A DNA stretch of 64,000 bases from assembly GCF_016907515.1 (NCBI RefSeq), contig NZ_JAFBBY010000001.1, forward strand, positions 1,798,001 to 1,862,000, in the 5' to 3' direction. The notes beneath the pieces are model-generated. The model searched no databases, was not told where the DNA came from, and saw nothing but the letters and a program-made list of their open reading frames with translations. Of this stretch, positions 36,008-44,518 are shown in pieces. The DNA comes from Nocardioides nitrophenolicus (GTDB lineage Bacteria > Actinomycetota > Actinomycetes > Propionibacteriales > Nocardioidaceae). How positions within the stretch are numbered: the stretch's first letter is position 1; every line of letters begins with the position of its first letter. Position numbers and translations under genes: made by a program.

Positions 36008-36994
36008 TCAGTCGATCAGGCCGGGCTCGACGATCGAGGCGAAGTCGATCTGCTTGGGCAGCTCGCCGGCCTCGAAGAAGGCGTCGGCGAGAGCCTGCTC
36101 GGAGGCGATGGTCTCGTCGGTGACCGGGCCGAAGTCGGCGGCCTTGTTCTTCGCCACGATCCGGGTGACGTCGGGCGAGAGACCCGACTCGGCGGCCCAG
36201 CCGTCGCCCCACTCGTCGGAGTGGTCGATCGCCCAGACCCACGCCTCCTTGAGCAGGTTGACGAAGTGCCGGATGCTCTCGCGGGTCTCCGGCTCCTCGA
36301 GCGACTTCGTGGAGGCGATCTCGAACTGCACGCCCTGCTCGTCGGGCGCACCACCGGTGATCGCGACGGCGTCGTTCTGCTCGACGACCTGGGTGACGAA
36401 GGGGTCCCACACGGCCCAGGCGTCGACCTCGCCGGAGGTGAACGCGGCCAGTCCGTCGGCCGGGGCGAGATAGTTGGGCTCGACGTCGTCGAGGCTCAGC
36501 CCGTTGCGCTTCAGCGCCTGGAGCAGCAGTCCGTGCGCGGACGTGCCCTTGCCGACGGCGATCTTCTTGCCCGCGAGGTCGGCGACCTCGGTGATGTCGG
36601 AGCCGGCCGGCACCAGGATCGAGTTCTCCTGCTGGTCGCGCTCCTGGACCTGGGCGATGATCTTGAAGTTCGCGTCGGAGGCGGCGCCGAAGATCGGCGG
36701 TGCCGAGCCGACCCACGCGACGTCGATCTGGTCGGCCGAGGCGGCCTCGACGATCGGCGGCCCGGCGGTGAACTCGGCCCACTCGATCTCGTAGGGGAGG
36801 TCGTCGAGCAGGCCCGCCTTGTCGAGGACGGCGCGCACGCCGTCCTTCTGGACGCCGACCCGCAGGACCGGCTTGGCACCGGCGTCCCCGCTGTCGTCGT
36901 CGGACCCGCAGGCGGTCAGGCCGGCGAGGGCGGCGGTGGCGGCGACCGTCGCGGCCAGCAGGCGCAGACGGGAGCGTCGGTTGGTGTTCAGCAT
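36008..36994 (-). CDS. ssuA: Aliphatic sulfonate ABC transporter substrate-binding lipoprotein
   Basis: A 328-residue periplasmic-type binding protein anchored by lipobox LTAC at about residue 29. The body matches the SsuA/NMT1 family: LRVGVQKDG, EWAEFTAGPPIVEAAS, IDVAWVGSAPPIFG and AVGKGTSAHGLLLQAL. It should deliver alkanesulfonates to SsuBC. It is the last gene of the ssuD-C-B-A operon, 54 bases after ssuB, with GGAG before the ATG. The order with the oxygenase first differs from E. coli ssuEADCB, and no SsuE flavin reductase lies in the window. Confidence 0.9.
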   Translation of the reverse strand: MLNTNRRSRLRLLAATVAATAALAGLTACGSDDDSGDAGAKPVLRVGVQKDGVRAVLDKAGLLDDLPYEIEWAEFTAGPPIVEAASADQIDVAWVGSAPPIFGAASDANFKIIAQVQERDQQENSILVPAGSDITEVADLAGKKIAVGKGTSAHGLLLQALKRNGLSLDDVEPNYLAPADGLAAFTSGEVDAWAVWDPFVTQVVEQNDAVAITGGAPDEQGVQFEIASTKSLEEPETRESIRHFVNLLKEAWVWAIDHSDEWGDGWAAESGLSPDVTRIVAKNKAADFGPVTDETIASEQALADAFFEAGELPKQIDFASIVEPGLID

Positions 36995-37048
36995 GGTTCT
37001 CCGTACTTTCTCGGGGGTGGTGCTCGGGAGCGGGTGATGCGCGGAAGG

Positions 37049-37786
37049 TCAGGCGGAGGCCGCGCTCGGGCGTACGCCGAGCAGGCCCAGCAGCGCGGTC
37101 CGGCGCCGCACGATCTCGGGGTGGTCGCGGCGGCGGGGCCGCGGCAGGTCGATGGCCTCGTCGTGGATCAGCCGGCCGGCGTCCATCACGATCACCCGGT
37201 CGGCGAGCAGGAGCGCCTCCTCCACGTCGTGGGTGACCATGAGGACGGCGGGCCGGTGGGTCGCGACGAGCTCGCGGACCAGCTCCTGCGCGGAGATCCG
37301 GGTGAGCGCGTCGAGGGCGCTGAACGGCTCGTCGAGGAGCAGCAGGTCCGGCTCGCGGACGAGGGCCCGGGCGAGGGCGACCCGCTGGCGCTGGCCGCCC
37401 GAGAGTTGGCGCGGCCAGGCGCGCTCCCGGCCGTCGAGGCCGACCTCGGCCAGCACCCGCTGGGCCCGCTCCCGCGCGTCGGCGCCGCGCAGGCCCAGGC
37501 TGACGTTGTCGAGCACCCGCCGCCACGGGAAGAGCCGCGGGTCCTGGAAGACGACGGCCGGCTCGCGGCCGCCGACGACCTCTCCCTCCGCGCCGGTGTC
37601 GATGCCGGCGAGGATCCGCAGCAGGGTGGACTTCCCGCACCCCGAGCGGCCGAGCAGCGCGACGAACTCGCCCGTGCGGATCTCCAGGTCGATGCCGTCG
37701 AGGACCAGCTGGTCGCCGAAGCTGCGCCGCACGGAGCGGGCTGCGGCCGCGACCGCGGTACCGGTGTCGTCGATCGGGTGGCTCAT
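37049..37786 (-). CDS. ssuB: Aliphatic sulfonate ABC transporter ATP-binding protein
   Basis: A 245-residue ATPase with Walker A GRSGCGKST, Q-loop VFQDPRLFPWR, signature LSGGQRQRV, Walker B LLLLDEPFSALD and H-loop MVTHDVEEA. The short Q-loop region and C-terminal RRRDHPEIVRRR are typical of SsuB/TauB. The ATG overlaps the stop of the permease gene, and GAGGGAG precedes it. It powers SsuC-mediated sulfonate import. Confidence 0.9.
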   Translation of the reverse strand: MSHPIDDTGTAVAAAARSVRRSFGDQLVLDGIDLEIRTGEFVALLGRSGCGKSTLLRILAGIDTGAEGEVVGGREPAVVFQDPRLFPWRRVLDNVSLGLRGADARERAQRVLAEVGLDGRERAWPRQLSGGQRQRVALARALVREPDLLLLDEPFSALDALTRISAQELVRELVATHRPAVLMVTHDVEEALLLADRVIVMDAGRLIHDEAIDLPRPRRRDHPEIVRRRTALLGLLGVRPSAASA

Positions 37787-38631
37787 CGCACTCCCTCGTC
37801 CCGCCACCGCACGGCGGCCCGCTCGAACGCGCGCACCACGGCGTCGGTCACCAGCCCGAGGACGGCGTAGCAGAGCAGGCCGACCACGATGATGTCGATG
37901 CGCAGCACGTCGCGCGCGTTGTTGATCAGGTAGCCGAGCCCGGCTCCGGCGTTGACCTGCTCGGCCACGACCAGCGCCACCAGGGCCGCCCCCAGCGACT
38001 GGCGTACGCCGACCAGCACCCCCGGCAGCACCGCCGGGACGTAGAGGTGGCGCAGCCGCTCACCCCGGGTCAGCCGCAGCGACCGGGCGACCTCGACGAG
38101 ATCGCGGTCCACGCCGCGCAGCGCGGCGACCAGGTTGAGGTACAGCGGCACCAGCGCGAAGAGCGCGACCAGGTAGATCTTGGGCTCCTCCTTGATGCCG
38201 AACCAGATGATGAACAGCGGCACCAGGCCGAACAGCGGCAGCGCCCGCAGCATCTGGACGTACGGGTCGACCAGGGCGTCGCCGAGCCGGCCGAGACCGA
38301 CGATCGTGCCGAGCACGACCGCGACGCCGCCGCCCAGGGCGAAGCCGAGTCCGGCCCGGCGCAGCGAGACCACGATCGCGTCGGGCAGCTGGCCGTTCTC
38401 CCACAGGAAGCGCGCGGTCTCGAGGATCGTGCCCGGCGCCGGCAGCGTGCTCTCGGCGAGCAGTCCGGTCGAGGACGCGACCTGCCAGGCCCCGAGGAGG
38501 AAGAGCGGGCTGAGCAGCCGGAGCAGGGTGTAGGGCAGGTCGCCGCGGCGCCGTGCCTTGCGCGCGGGCCGCGCCGCCGTCGTACCGGCGGCGGTGGCGA
38601 CCAGCCCGCGGGGTGCGGTGTCGACGCTCAT
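37783..38631 (-). CDS. ssuC: Aliphatic sulfonate ABC transporter permease
   Basis: A 282-residue inner-membrane permease with about six helices and the EAA-type loop VARSLRLTRGERLRHLYVPAVLPG that docks the ATPase. The opening LPAPGTILETARFLWENGQLPDAIVVSLRR is characteristic of SsuC/TauC. A 30-residue Ala/Arg-rich cytosolic tail precedes the first helix. It overlaps ssuD upstream and ssuB downstream by four bases each. Confidence 0.92.
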   Translation of the reverse strand: MSVDTAPRGLVATAAGTTAARPARKARRRGDLPYTLLRLLSPLFLLGAWQVASSTGLLAESTLPAPGTILETARFLWENGQLPDAIVVSLRRAGLGFALGGGVAVVLGTIVGLGRLGDALVDPYVQMLRALPLFGLVPLFIIWFGIKEEPKIYLVALFALVPLYLNLVAALRGVDRDLVEVARSLRLTRGERLRHLYVPAVLPGVLVGVRQSLGAALVALVVAEQVNAGAGLGYLINNARDVLRIDIIVVGLLCYAVLGLVTDAVVRAFERAAVRWRDEGVR

Positions 38632-39725
38632 GCCGCCCGCTTCCACAGGCCGCGCTTCTCCAGCACGGGGAGGACTCCCTCGCCGAACCAGTACGCGCCC
38701 TCGAGGTGGGGATAGGCGGAGAGCACGAACTGGTCGATGCCCACCGCCTGGTACTCCTCGATCAGGTCCGCGACCTGCTCGTGGCTGCCGACGAAGGAGG
38801 TGCCGGCGCCGCCGCGCACCAGCCCGACGCCGGCCCACAGCCCGGGGTGGATCTCGAGCTCGGCGCGCGAGCCGCCGTTGAGCCGGAGCATCCGCTGCTG
38901 GCCGACGGACTCGCTGCGGGCCAGGCCCGCCTGCACCCGGGCGATGGTCTCGTCGTCGATCGCGGCGAGCAGGCGGTCGGCCTCGGCCCAGGCCTCCTCG
39001 GAGGTGTCGCGGTTGATCACGTGGACCCGCAGCCCGAAGCGCAGCTCGCGGCCCTCGCGGTCGGCCAGCTCGCGGATCCAGCGCACCTTCTCGGCGACCG
39101 CGGCGGGCGGCTCGCCCCAGGTGAGGTAGACGTCGGCGTGCCGGGCGGCGACCTGGCCCGCGGCGGGCGAGGAGCCGCCGAACTGGATCTCGGGGCGGAC
39201 CTCGGGCAGCCGGTGCAGCCGCGCGCCCTCGACCCGCAGGTGCTCGCCCGCGAAGTCGACCTGCTCGCCGTCCCAGAGCCGGCGCACGATGGTCAGGAAC
39301 TCGTCGCACCGGGCGTATCGGGCGTCCTTGTCGAGGAAGTCGCCGAACGCCCGCTGCTCCGCGCTCTCGCCGCCGGTCACCACGTTGAGGAGCAGCCGGC
39401 CACCGGAGAGGTTCTGGAAGGAGGTCGCCATCTGCGCGGCCAGAAGGGGTGACATCAGGCCCGGGCGCAGCGCGACCAGGAACCCGAGCCGCCGGGTGAC
39501 CTCGCTCAGCATCGCGGTGGTCACCCAGGCGTCCTCGCACCAGGCGCCGGTCGGCACCAGCGCCGACTCGAAGCCGAGCTGCTCGGCGCTGCGGGCGATC
39601 TGACCGAGATAGTCGATCGTCACGGGCCGGCCGGCGGGACCGGCGTCCACGCCGTGCCCACCGCCGACCACGTCGCGCCCGTCACCGCCGTTGGTCGGCA
39701 GGAACCAGTCGAACTTGAGGGACAT
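38628..39725 (-). CDS. ssuD: FMNH2-dependent alkanesulfonate monooxygenase
   Basis: A 365-residue luciferase-like enzyme that cleaves alkanesulfonates to aldehyde and sulfite using reduced flavin, so the cell can use them as sulfur source. It starts FDWFLPTNGGDGR and contains LNVVTGGESAEQRAFGDFLDKDARYARCDEF (cited in parts: VVTGGESAEQRAFGD), GGSSPAAGQVAARHADVYLTWGE and LSAYPHLEGAYWFGEGVLP. These are clear SsuD signatures. It is the first gene of the operon and divergent from a LysR gene, its likely regulator. GGAGGAG precedes the ATG. Confidence 0.95.
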   Translation of the reverse strand: MSLKFDWFLPTNGGDGRDVVGGGHGVDAGPAGRPVTIDYLGQIARSAEQLGFESALVPTGAWCEDAWVTTAMLSEVTRRLGFLVALRPGLMSPLLAAQMATSFQNLSGGRLLLNVVTGGESAEQRAFGDFLDKDARYARCDEFLTIVRRLWDGEQVDFAGEHLRVEGARLHRLPEVRPEIQFGGSSPAAGQVAARHADVYLTWGEPPAAVAEKVRWIRELADREGRELRFGLRVHVINRDTSEEAWAEADRLLAAIDDETIARVQAGLARSESVGQQRMLRLNGGSRAELEIHPGLWAGVGLVRGGAGTSFVGSHEQVADLIEEYQAVGIDQFVLSAYPHLEGAYWFGEGVLPVLEKRGLWKRAA

Positions 39726-39861
39726 CGCTCTCCTCCAGAGATCACTTCTTTAAGTCAATCAAACTAATAGAGATATGCTCATGCAAGGCATTCCCGTTGC
39801 TTCGGCCATGGGATCTCACAGGGGCACGATCGGGTTCCCCGATCACGAGGAGGGCATCCGG
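39726..39861. promoter_or_regulatory. Divergent ssuD/LysR control region with AT-rich island
   Basis: 136 bp, of which 39741-39785 is strikingly AT-rich for this genome (CTTTAAGTCAATCAAACTAA and ATAGAGATATGC). This is the likely promoter and LysR binding region. LysR sites (T-N11-A) can be drawn in several ways and none is decisive. Confidence 0.55.
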
Positions 39862-40800
39862 ATGCGGATCGAACAGCTGGAGTACGTCGAGGCGATCACC
39901 CGGCACGGCTCGCTGCGACGCGCCAGCGAGGCGCTGCACATCTCGCAGCCGGCCATGTCCGAGGCGATCATCCGGCTGGAGCGCGAGCTCGGCGTCACCC
40001 TGCTGGACCGCCGGCGCACCGGCGCCCGGATCAGCCGGCGCGGACGCGACCTGCTCCCCCACCTCACCGACGCGATCGAGGCGGTCCAGCGGCTGCGCTC
40101 CTCGGCGCGCGAGCAGACCACGGCCGCGCGCGTGGTCCACGTCGGCACCGTCCAGGCGGCCAGCTCGACGCTGCTCATCCCCGCGGTCCGGGCCTTCCGC
40201 GCGGCCAACCCGGCCGCGACCGTCGAGCTGCGCAACATGCAGCAGTCGGAGATCTTCACCGAGATCGCCGCCGGCGGACTCGACATCGGCCTGGTCAACC
40301 TGCTCGAGGGGGACGACGTGCCGCCCGACATCCAGCGCTCCGAGCTGATCCACGGCGTACCGGTGGCCGTACTGCCGGCCGACCACCCGCTCGCCGTACG
40401 GACCACGCTGGCGCCCGACGACCTGCGCGCCGAGCCGTTCGTCGAGATGCGCCCGGGCTACCTGATGAACCGCTTCGCGCACCGCTGGTTCGGACCGGCG
40501 ATGCCGCCGGTCAGCTACACCGCGGACGGCGCGGAGCTCGGCAAGGCGCTGGTCGCCCAGGGCACCGGGTTCACCCTGCTCCCCAACTTCACCGTGATGG
40601 GACACCCGCTGGAGCAGAGCGGCGTCCTCACCTACCGGCCGATCGAGGGCACCGTCCCGACCGTCACCCTCGTCGCCTGCCTGCGCAAGGGGGTCCAACA
40701 GCCCGAAACGGTCCGCGCGCTCGTCACCGCGCTGCTGCGCCGGGCCCGCGAGTACGTGCGGTCGACGCCGTCCACGCCGTCCACCGACGTACAAAACTGA
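39862..40800 (+). CDS. LysR family transcriptional regulator
   Basis: A 312-residue LysR protein. The helix-turn-helix is at residues 1-60 (MRIEQLEYVEAITRHGSLRRASEALHISQPAMSEAI, cited in part: RHGSLRRASEALHISQPAMS), followed by the linker helix and an effector-binding domain with VGTVQAASSTLLIPAV and LVAQGTGFTLLPN. AGGAGGG stands eight bases before this ATG. The in-frame ATG at 39775 lies in the AT-rich promoter and is rejected. Its position beside ssuD suggests control by sulfur status, as with CysB/Cbl, although no sequence feature proves that. Confidence 0.9.
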   Translation: MRIEQLEYVEAITRHGSLRRASEALHISQPAMSEAIIRLERELGVTLLDRRRTGARISRRGRDLLPHLTDAIEAVQRLRSSAREQTTAARVVHVGTVQAASSTLLIPAVRAFRAANPAATVELRNMQQSEIFTEIAAGGLDIGLVNLLEGDDVPPDIQRSELIHGVPVAVLPADHPLAVRTTLAPDDLRAEPFVEMRPGYLMNRFAHRWFGPAMPPVSYTADGAELGKALVAQGTGFTLLPNFTVMGHPLEQSGVLTYRPIEGTVPTVTLVACLRKGVQQPETVRALVTALLRRAREYVRSTPSTPSTDVQN

Positions 40801-40829
40801 AACAGGTTCTCGTCGGCCGGTTTTCGTCC

Positions 40830-40835
40830 TAGCAT
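40830..40835 (+). promoter_or_regulatory. Predicted -10 box TAGCAT
   Basis: TAGCAT, six bases, then ATG 40842 of the secreted propeller-like gene. Confidence 0.5.
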
Positions 40836-40841
40836 CGCCGG

Positions 40842-42368
40842 ATGCGCATGCTCCGCGTCGCGGCCTCGGGGATCGCCGCCACCCTCGCCCTGTCCCTCGG
40901 CTCGCTCGGCGCGCAGCCCGCCCACGCCGACCCGGCCCTGCCCGGCCTGCCGGCGCTGCCGACCGTTCCCGGCCTGCCGATCCCGGCCCTGCCGACCGAC
41001 CTGCTCGCGCCCCGCTTCATCGGCGCCCCGGCCACCGTGCAGCCGCTGGACGCGCCGCCGATCCCGCAGAACCCCCATCTCGCGCCCAACGGGCGCAGCA
41101 GCATGCACAACGATCCCTACAGCTCCGACGCGTACGCCGGGCCGGGTCCGCTCGGGCGCGACCTGCGGATGCGCACGGCGTCGTACGGGATCCGGGAGTG
41201 CGCGACGATGGCGTTCGACTCGCACGACCGGATCGTGGGCCTGTGCGGCGGGCTCGAGGGCTTCACGCTGATGGTGATCGACCCGGTCACGCTGCGGGCG
41301 ATCGACCAGCTGCAGCTCTCGCAGCGCGACCTGGCCTCGGGCGCGAACCCGCTCACCGACATCTGCGGCGGCACCTACTTCTTCCTCGACGGCCAGGACC
41401 GGGCCTACGCCACGACCACCGACGCCTCGATCGCCGAGGTCGCCGTCGGCGCCGACGGCTCGCTGACCCGTGGCCGGACCTGGCCGCTGGCCGCGCACCT
41501 CGCCGCCGACGACTGCCTGGTCGCGACCGGCGTCGACTGGTCGGGACGGGTGTGGTGGTTCAGCCAGCAGGGCACCGTCGGCACCCTGGACCGCGGCACC
41601 GGCGCCGTGCGGTCGCTTCGGCTGCCGGCGGGCGAGGGGATCTTCAACTCCGTGTCCACCGACGAGACCGGCGGCGTGTACTTCGTCTCGACGCACCGCA
41701 GCTACCGCCTCGACGCGGCCGCCGACGGGACGCCGGAGATCACCTGGGCGATCCCCTACGACCGCGGCACCACCAAGAAGCCGGGCATGCTCTCCCAGGG
41801 CTCCGGCACCTCCCCCACGCTCATCGGCGAGCGGTGGATCGCGATCGCCGACAACGCGGAGCCGCAGAGCCACGTCATCGTCTACGACCGCCGCAAGGGC
41901 GTCGCCGACCGCGAGCACTGCTCGATCCCGGTGCTCGCGTCCGGCGCGAGCACGACCGAGAACAGCCTGGTGGCGGCCGGTGAGTCACTGATCATCGAGA
42001 ACAACTACGGGTACGCCGGCGTCCAGTCCACGCTGCTCGGCAAGACCACGACACCCGGCGTCTCGCGGGTGATGATCGACCCCGACGGCTGCCACGTGGC
42101 GTGGACGAACCCCACCAGCGCGCCGACGTCGGTGCCGAAGGCCTCGCTCGCCACCGGACTCGTCTACGTCTACTCCAAGCCGCGCGGCAACCCGGTCGAC
42201 CCCTGGTACGTCACCGCCATCGACATCCGCACCGGCGAGACCCGCTGGAGCCGGCTGACCGGCACCGGCATCCAGTGGAACAACCACTACGCGTCGATCT
42301 ACCTCGGGCCCGACGGCGCACTGTACGTCGCTACGATCGTCGGTCTGATCCGGCTCACCGACGGCTGA
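40842..42368 (+). CDS. Secreted beta-propeller-like protein, unknown function
   Basis: A 508-residue exported protein. It has a signal peptide at residues 1-30 (AASGIAATLALSLGSLGAQPAHA), a Pro/Leu-rich segment with LPGLPALP-type repeats, then repeated four-stranded blades (ECATMAFDSHDRIVGLCGG, GRVWWFSQQGTVGTLDRGTGAVRSL, GGVYFVSTHRSYRLDAA, TAIDIRTGETRWS) that look like a PQQ- or SGL-type propeller. Cysteines occur singly. A ligand or activity cannot be assigned. It is monocistronic by spacing (41 bp after LysR, 73 bp before GGDEF). Confidence 0.75.
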   Translation: MRMLRVAASGIAATLALSLGSLGAQPAHADPALPGLPALPTVPGLPIPALPTDLLAPRFIGAPATVQPLDAPPIPQNPHLAPNGRSSMHNDPYSSDAYAGPGPLGRDLRMRTASYGIRECATMAFDSHDRIVGLCGGLEGFTLMVIDPVTLRAIDQLQLSQRDLASGANPLTDICGGTYFFLDGQDRAYATTTDASIAEVAVGADGSLTRGRTWPLAAHLAADDCLVATGVDWSGRVWWFSQQGTVGTLDRGTGAVRSLRLPAGEGIFNSVSTDETGGVYFVSTHRSYRLDAAADGTPEITWAIPYDRGTTKKPGMLSQGSGTSPTLIGERWIAIADNAEPQSHVIVYDRRKGVADREHCSIPVLASGASTTENSLVAAGESLIIENNYGYAGVQSTLLGKTTTPGVSRVMIDPDGCHVAWTNPTSAPTSVPKASLATGLVYVYSKPRGNPVDPWYVTAIDIRTGETRWSRLTGTGIQWNNHYASIYLGPDGALYVATIVGLIRLTDG

Positions 42369-42441
42369 CCAGCACCCTCAGGTCTCCCGCCCGCCAGCCG
42401 ATCGGGGCTCAGCACCACTCTGCGGCAGATCGGAGGCGGCC

Positions 42442-43428
42442 ATGGCGGTCGACGTCCTCGCACATGCGCTGGCCTCCGCCGGGCCCGACGCACCCGACAG
42501 CTTCACCGAGGCGGCCCGGCGCGTCGTCGGCTACCTCTCCGGGCACACCCCGCTGGCCACCTGGTCCGTCTCCCGGGTCGCCGGCGGGGAGCAGGTCCAC
42601 GTGCACGTCCAGCCGGGCGCCCCGACCGGCCCGGCCGGCCCGCTGATCGAGACCGGCCAGCGGGTCCGCTGGGACGACTCGTTCTGCCGGCGGATGACCC
42701 TCGGGGCCGCGCACGTCGTACCGGACTCGGCCGCCGACCCGGCGTACGCGGGACTTCCGGCCGCGAGCGACGTGCGCGCCTATGTCGGCTACCCGATCAG
42801 CGACGACGGCGGCCGGCTCTTCGGCATCCTGTGCGGCGTGGGCGAGCAGCCCCTCACCGACCCCGCCGAGGTCGACGACGCGCTGGTCGAGCTGCTCAGC
42901 CACCTCCTCTCGAGCCACCTCGCCGCCACCCGGGTGGCCGACCGCGGCCGCCGCGCGGCCCGGCTGGCCGCCGCCCTCGCCGACACCGACGCCCTCACCG
43001 GCCTGATGAACCGGCGCGGCTGGGACCGCCTCGTCGAGGACGCCCAGGAGCGGGTCGGCGCCTTCGGGGACCCGGTCGCGGTCGCCGTCCTCGACCTCGA
43101 CGGACTCAAGCAGGTCAACGACGCCGAAGGCCACGAGGCCGGCGACGACCTGCTCCGCCGTGCCGCCGAGGGCCTGCGCCTGGTCGCCGGCGACGGGGAC
43201 CGGCTCGCTAGGTACGGCGGCGACGAGTTCGCGATCCTGTCGAACAACGTCCCCGTCGCCGACCTGCCCGACCACTTCGCCCGCTTCGTCACGTCGCTGC
43301 GCGAGCACGGCGTCGAGGCCTCCCTCGGCCATGCCTTCGCCGGCCCGGGCGAGCGCACGGTACGCGAGGCGTTCCGGCAGGCCGACGCCGCGATGTACGA
43401 CGTCAAGCGGGCCCGGCGGGCGGGATGA
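42442..43428 (+). CDS. GAF-GGDEF diguanylate cyclase
   Basis: A 328-residue cytosolic signalling protein. Residues 20-160 form a GAF-like sensor (WDDSFCRRMTLGAAHVVPD, VGYPISDDGGRLFGILCGV), and residues 175-328 a GGDEF domain with DLDGLKQVNDAEGHEAGDDLL and an intact RYGGDEFAIL at about 255-264, so it should make cyclic di-GMP. The RxxD inhibitory site that normally lies just before GGDEF reads GDGD, so product inhibition is probably absent. A GGAGG site precedes the ATG. The ligand of the GAF domain is unknown. Confidence 0.9.
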   Translation: MAVDVLAHALASAGPDAPDSFTEAARRVVGYLSGHTPLATWSVSRVAGGEQVHVHVQPGAPTGPAGPLIETGQRVRWDDSFCRRMTLGAAHVVPDSAADPAYAGLPAASDVRAYVGYPISDDGGRLFGILCGVGEQPLTDPAEVDDALVELLSHLLSSHLAATRVADRGRRAARLAAALADTDALTGLMNRRGWDRLVEDAQERVGAFGDPVAVAVLDLDGLKQVNDAEGHEAGDDLLRRAAEGLRLVAGDGDRLARYGGDEFAILSNNVPVADLPDHFARFVTSLREHGVEASLGHAFAGPGERTVREAFRQADAAMYDVKRARRAG

Positions 43429-43557
43429 CTCGCGTGCGGCCGCGAGGAGGGGCGGCCTCGGCTCGTCCCGCGGCGGGCTGTCGACGTACGTAGGCGCTCG
43501 TGGCGCCGTCCTCAGGGTCTCGGCGTCCGACGGGGGCGGGCGGCTGGGTGGCTGACC

Positions 43558-43675
43558 GGGCTGTAACACGCTGTCCGCTGACCTGCCTGACCCAAGCCGC
43601 CTGTAGCCGACCCGTACAGACCCCCTCTCGCGACGTCTTGGGTCGCGAAGAGCAGCGAACAACGTGTTACAGCGC
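43558..43675. repeat. Inverted-repeat-ended element, copy 2
   Basis: The ends are GGGCTGTAACACGCTGTCCG (left) and AACAACGTGTTACAGC (right). They pair over 21 bases with two mismatches. Internally CCCAAG and CTTGGG form a second pair. It is homologous to the element at 19.73-19.85 kb when inverted. The rest of the 338-bp gap around it (43429-43766) holds nothing recognisable except the -10 box of the next gene. Confidence 0.8.
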
Positions 43676-43754
43676 CGTCCACGACCCGCCCGCGCCGAGC
43701 GGCGGGATCAGTGGTGCCCGGTGCGTCGGTGGTGCTGTCGGTCGGCCGGGCTGT

Positions 43755-43760
43755 CACAGT
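43755..43760 (+). promoter_or_regulatory. Predicted -10 box CACAGT
   Basis: CACAGT, six bases, then ATG 43767. Confidence 0.35.
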
Positions 43761-43766
43761 TTGTCG

Positions 43767-44432
43767 ATGGAGGAGCCCGCCGAGCGCGTTCCGGTCGCGC
43801 CGAGGGCACGGGCCGGGGAGACCTCGGCACACGGTCGTCTCGGAGTCCGGAGCCGGGTCGGCGCGGCTGCGGCAGCCATGGTCGTGGCGGCGGCGGCGGG
43901 GGTGACGGTCGCCGCGGCCCTGATCGGATCGGGGTCGCGGGACGAACCGACGCCGGCCGACCAGCGGACAGACCGGCCGACACGCCACCCGCAGCAGATC
44001 GCCGAGGCATTCGTCGCGTTCGCCGCCGATGGCTCCACGACGGTTCCGTGGTCCGACCGGGTCTCCTACCTGATCGAGGGCAGCGTGGTAGCGAGCCTCA
44101 GCTCGGCGGACGCGAGCACCCACCAGGCATGGAGCGGGTGCCCGCCGAGCGAGCACGAGTACGCCGCCCGCGCCTGCCCGGTCTCTCCGGTAACGGCGCG
44201 CGCGGGCCTCCTCGCGGAGGGCGGTGAGGCTGTCGTGGAGCCGGGTACGCCGCACACCGTCGGGTGCAGCTCGCCGGTGCTCGCAGCACCAGCGGAGCTG
44301 AATGCGGCCTCCGCCGTCACGATTCGGCCCCCGCTCGTCCGACGGGACTGCTTCGCCGACTTCGCCGTCACGCTCTATCTGGCCGATGACGACCGGGTCT
44401 CGGCGCTCGCCCTCACCCTCAGTGGGCCGTAG
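43767..44432 (+). CDS. Membrane-anchored hypothetical protein
   Basis: A 221-residue protein. A 40-residue basic cytosolic N-terminus leads to one transmembrane helix (VGAAAAAMVVAAAAGVTVAAALIG) and then a 150-residue outer domain with four or more cysteines (GCPPSEHEYAARACP, GCSSPV, RRDCF) that could form disulfides. I recognise no family. The frame is open to 43500, but the upstream part runs through the repeat element, so I start at the ATG with a promoter box in front of it. The last strands (FAVTLYLADDDRVSALALTL) look like a small beta-rich binding domain. Confidence 0.6.
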   Translation: MEEPAERVPVAPRARAGETSAHGRLGVRSRVGAAAAAMVVAAAAGVTVAAALIGSGSRDEPTPADQRTDRPTRHPQQIAEAFVAFAADGSTTVPWSDRVSYLIEGSVVASLSSADASTHQAWSGCPPSEHEYAARACPVSPVTARAGLLAEGGEAVVEPGTPHTVGCSSPVLAAPAELNAASAVTIRPPLVRRDCFADFAVTLYLADDDRVSALALTLSGP

Positions 44433-44518
44433 GGCGGCTGCCGTTCGACGACGACGCCGCGCCGATGCTCGCCGCGACGGCGGCCGCTCACGGACCCGCC
44501 GTGGTGACCCCGGACGGC

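Noticed and set aside
44433..44518. Gene remnant reading FDDDAAPMLAATAAAHGP
   Set aside because: The reading is coding-like but only about 28 codons between two genes, and no parent family could be named.
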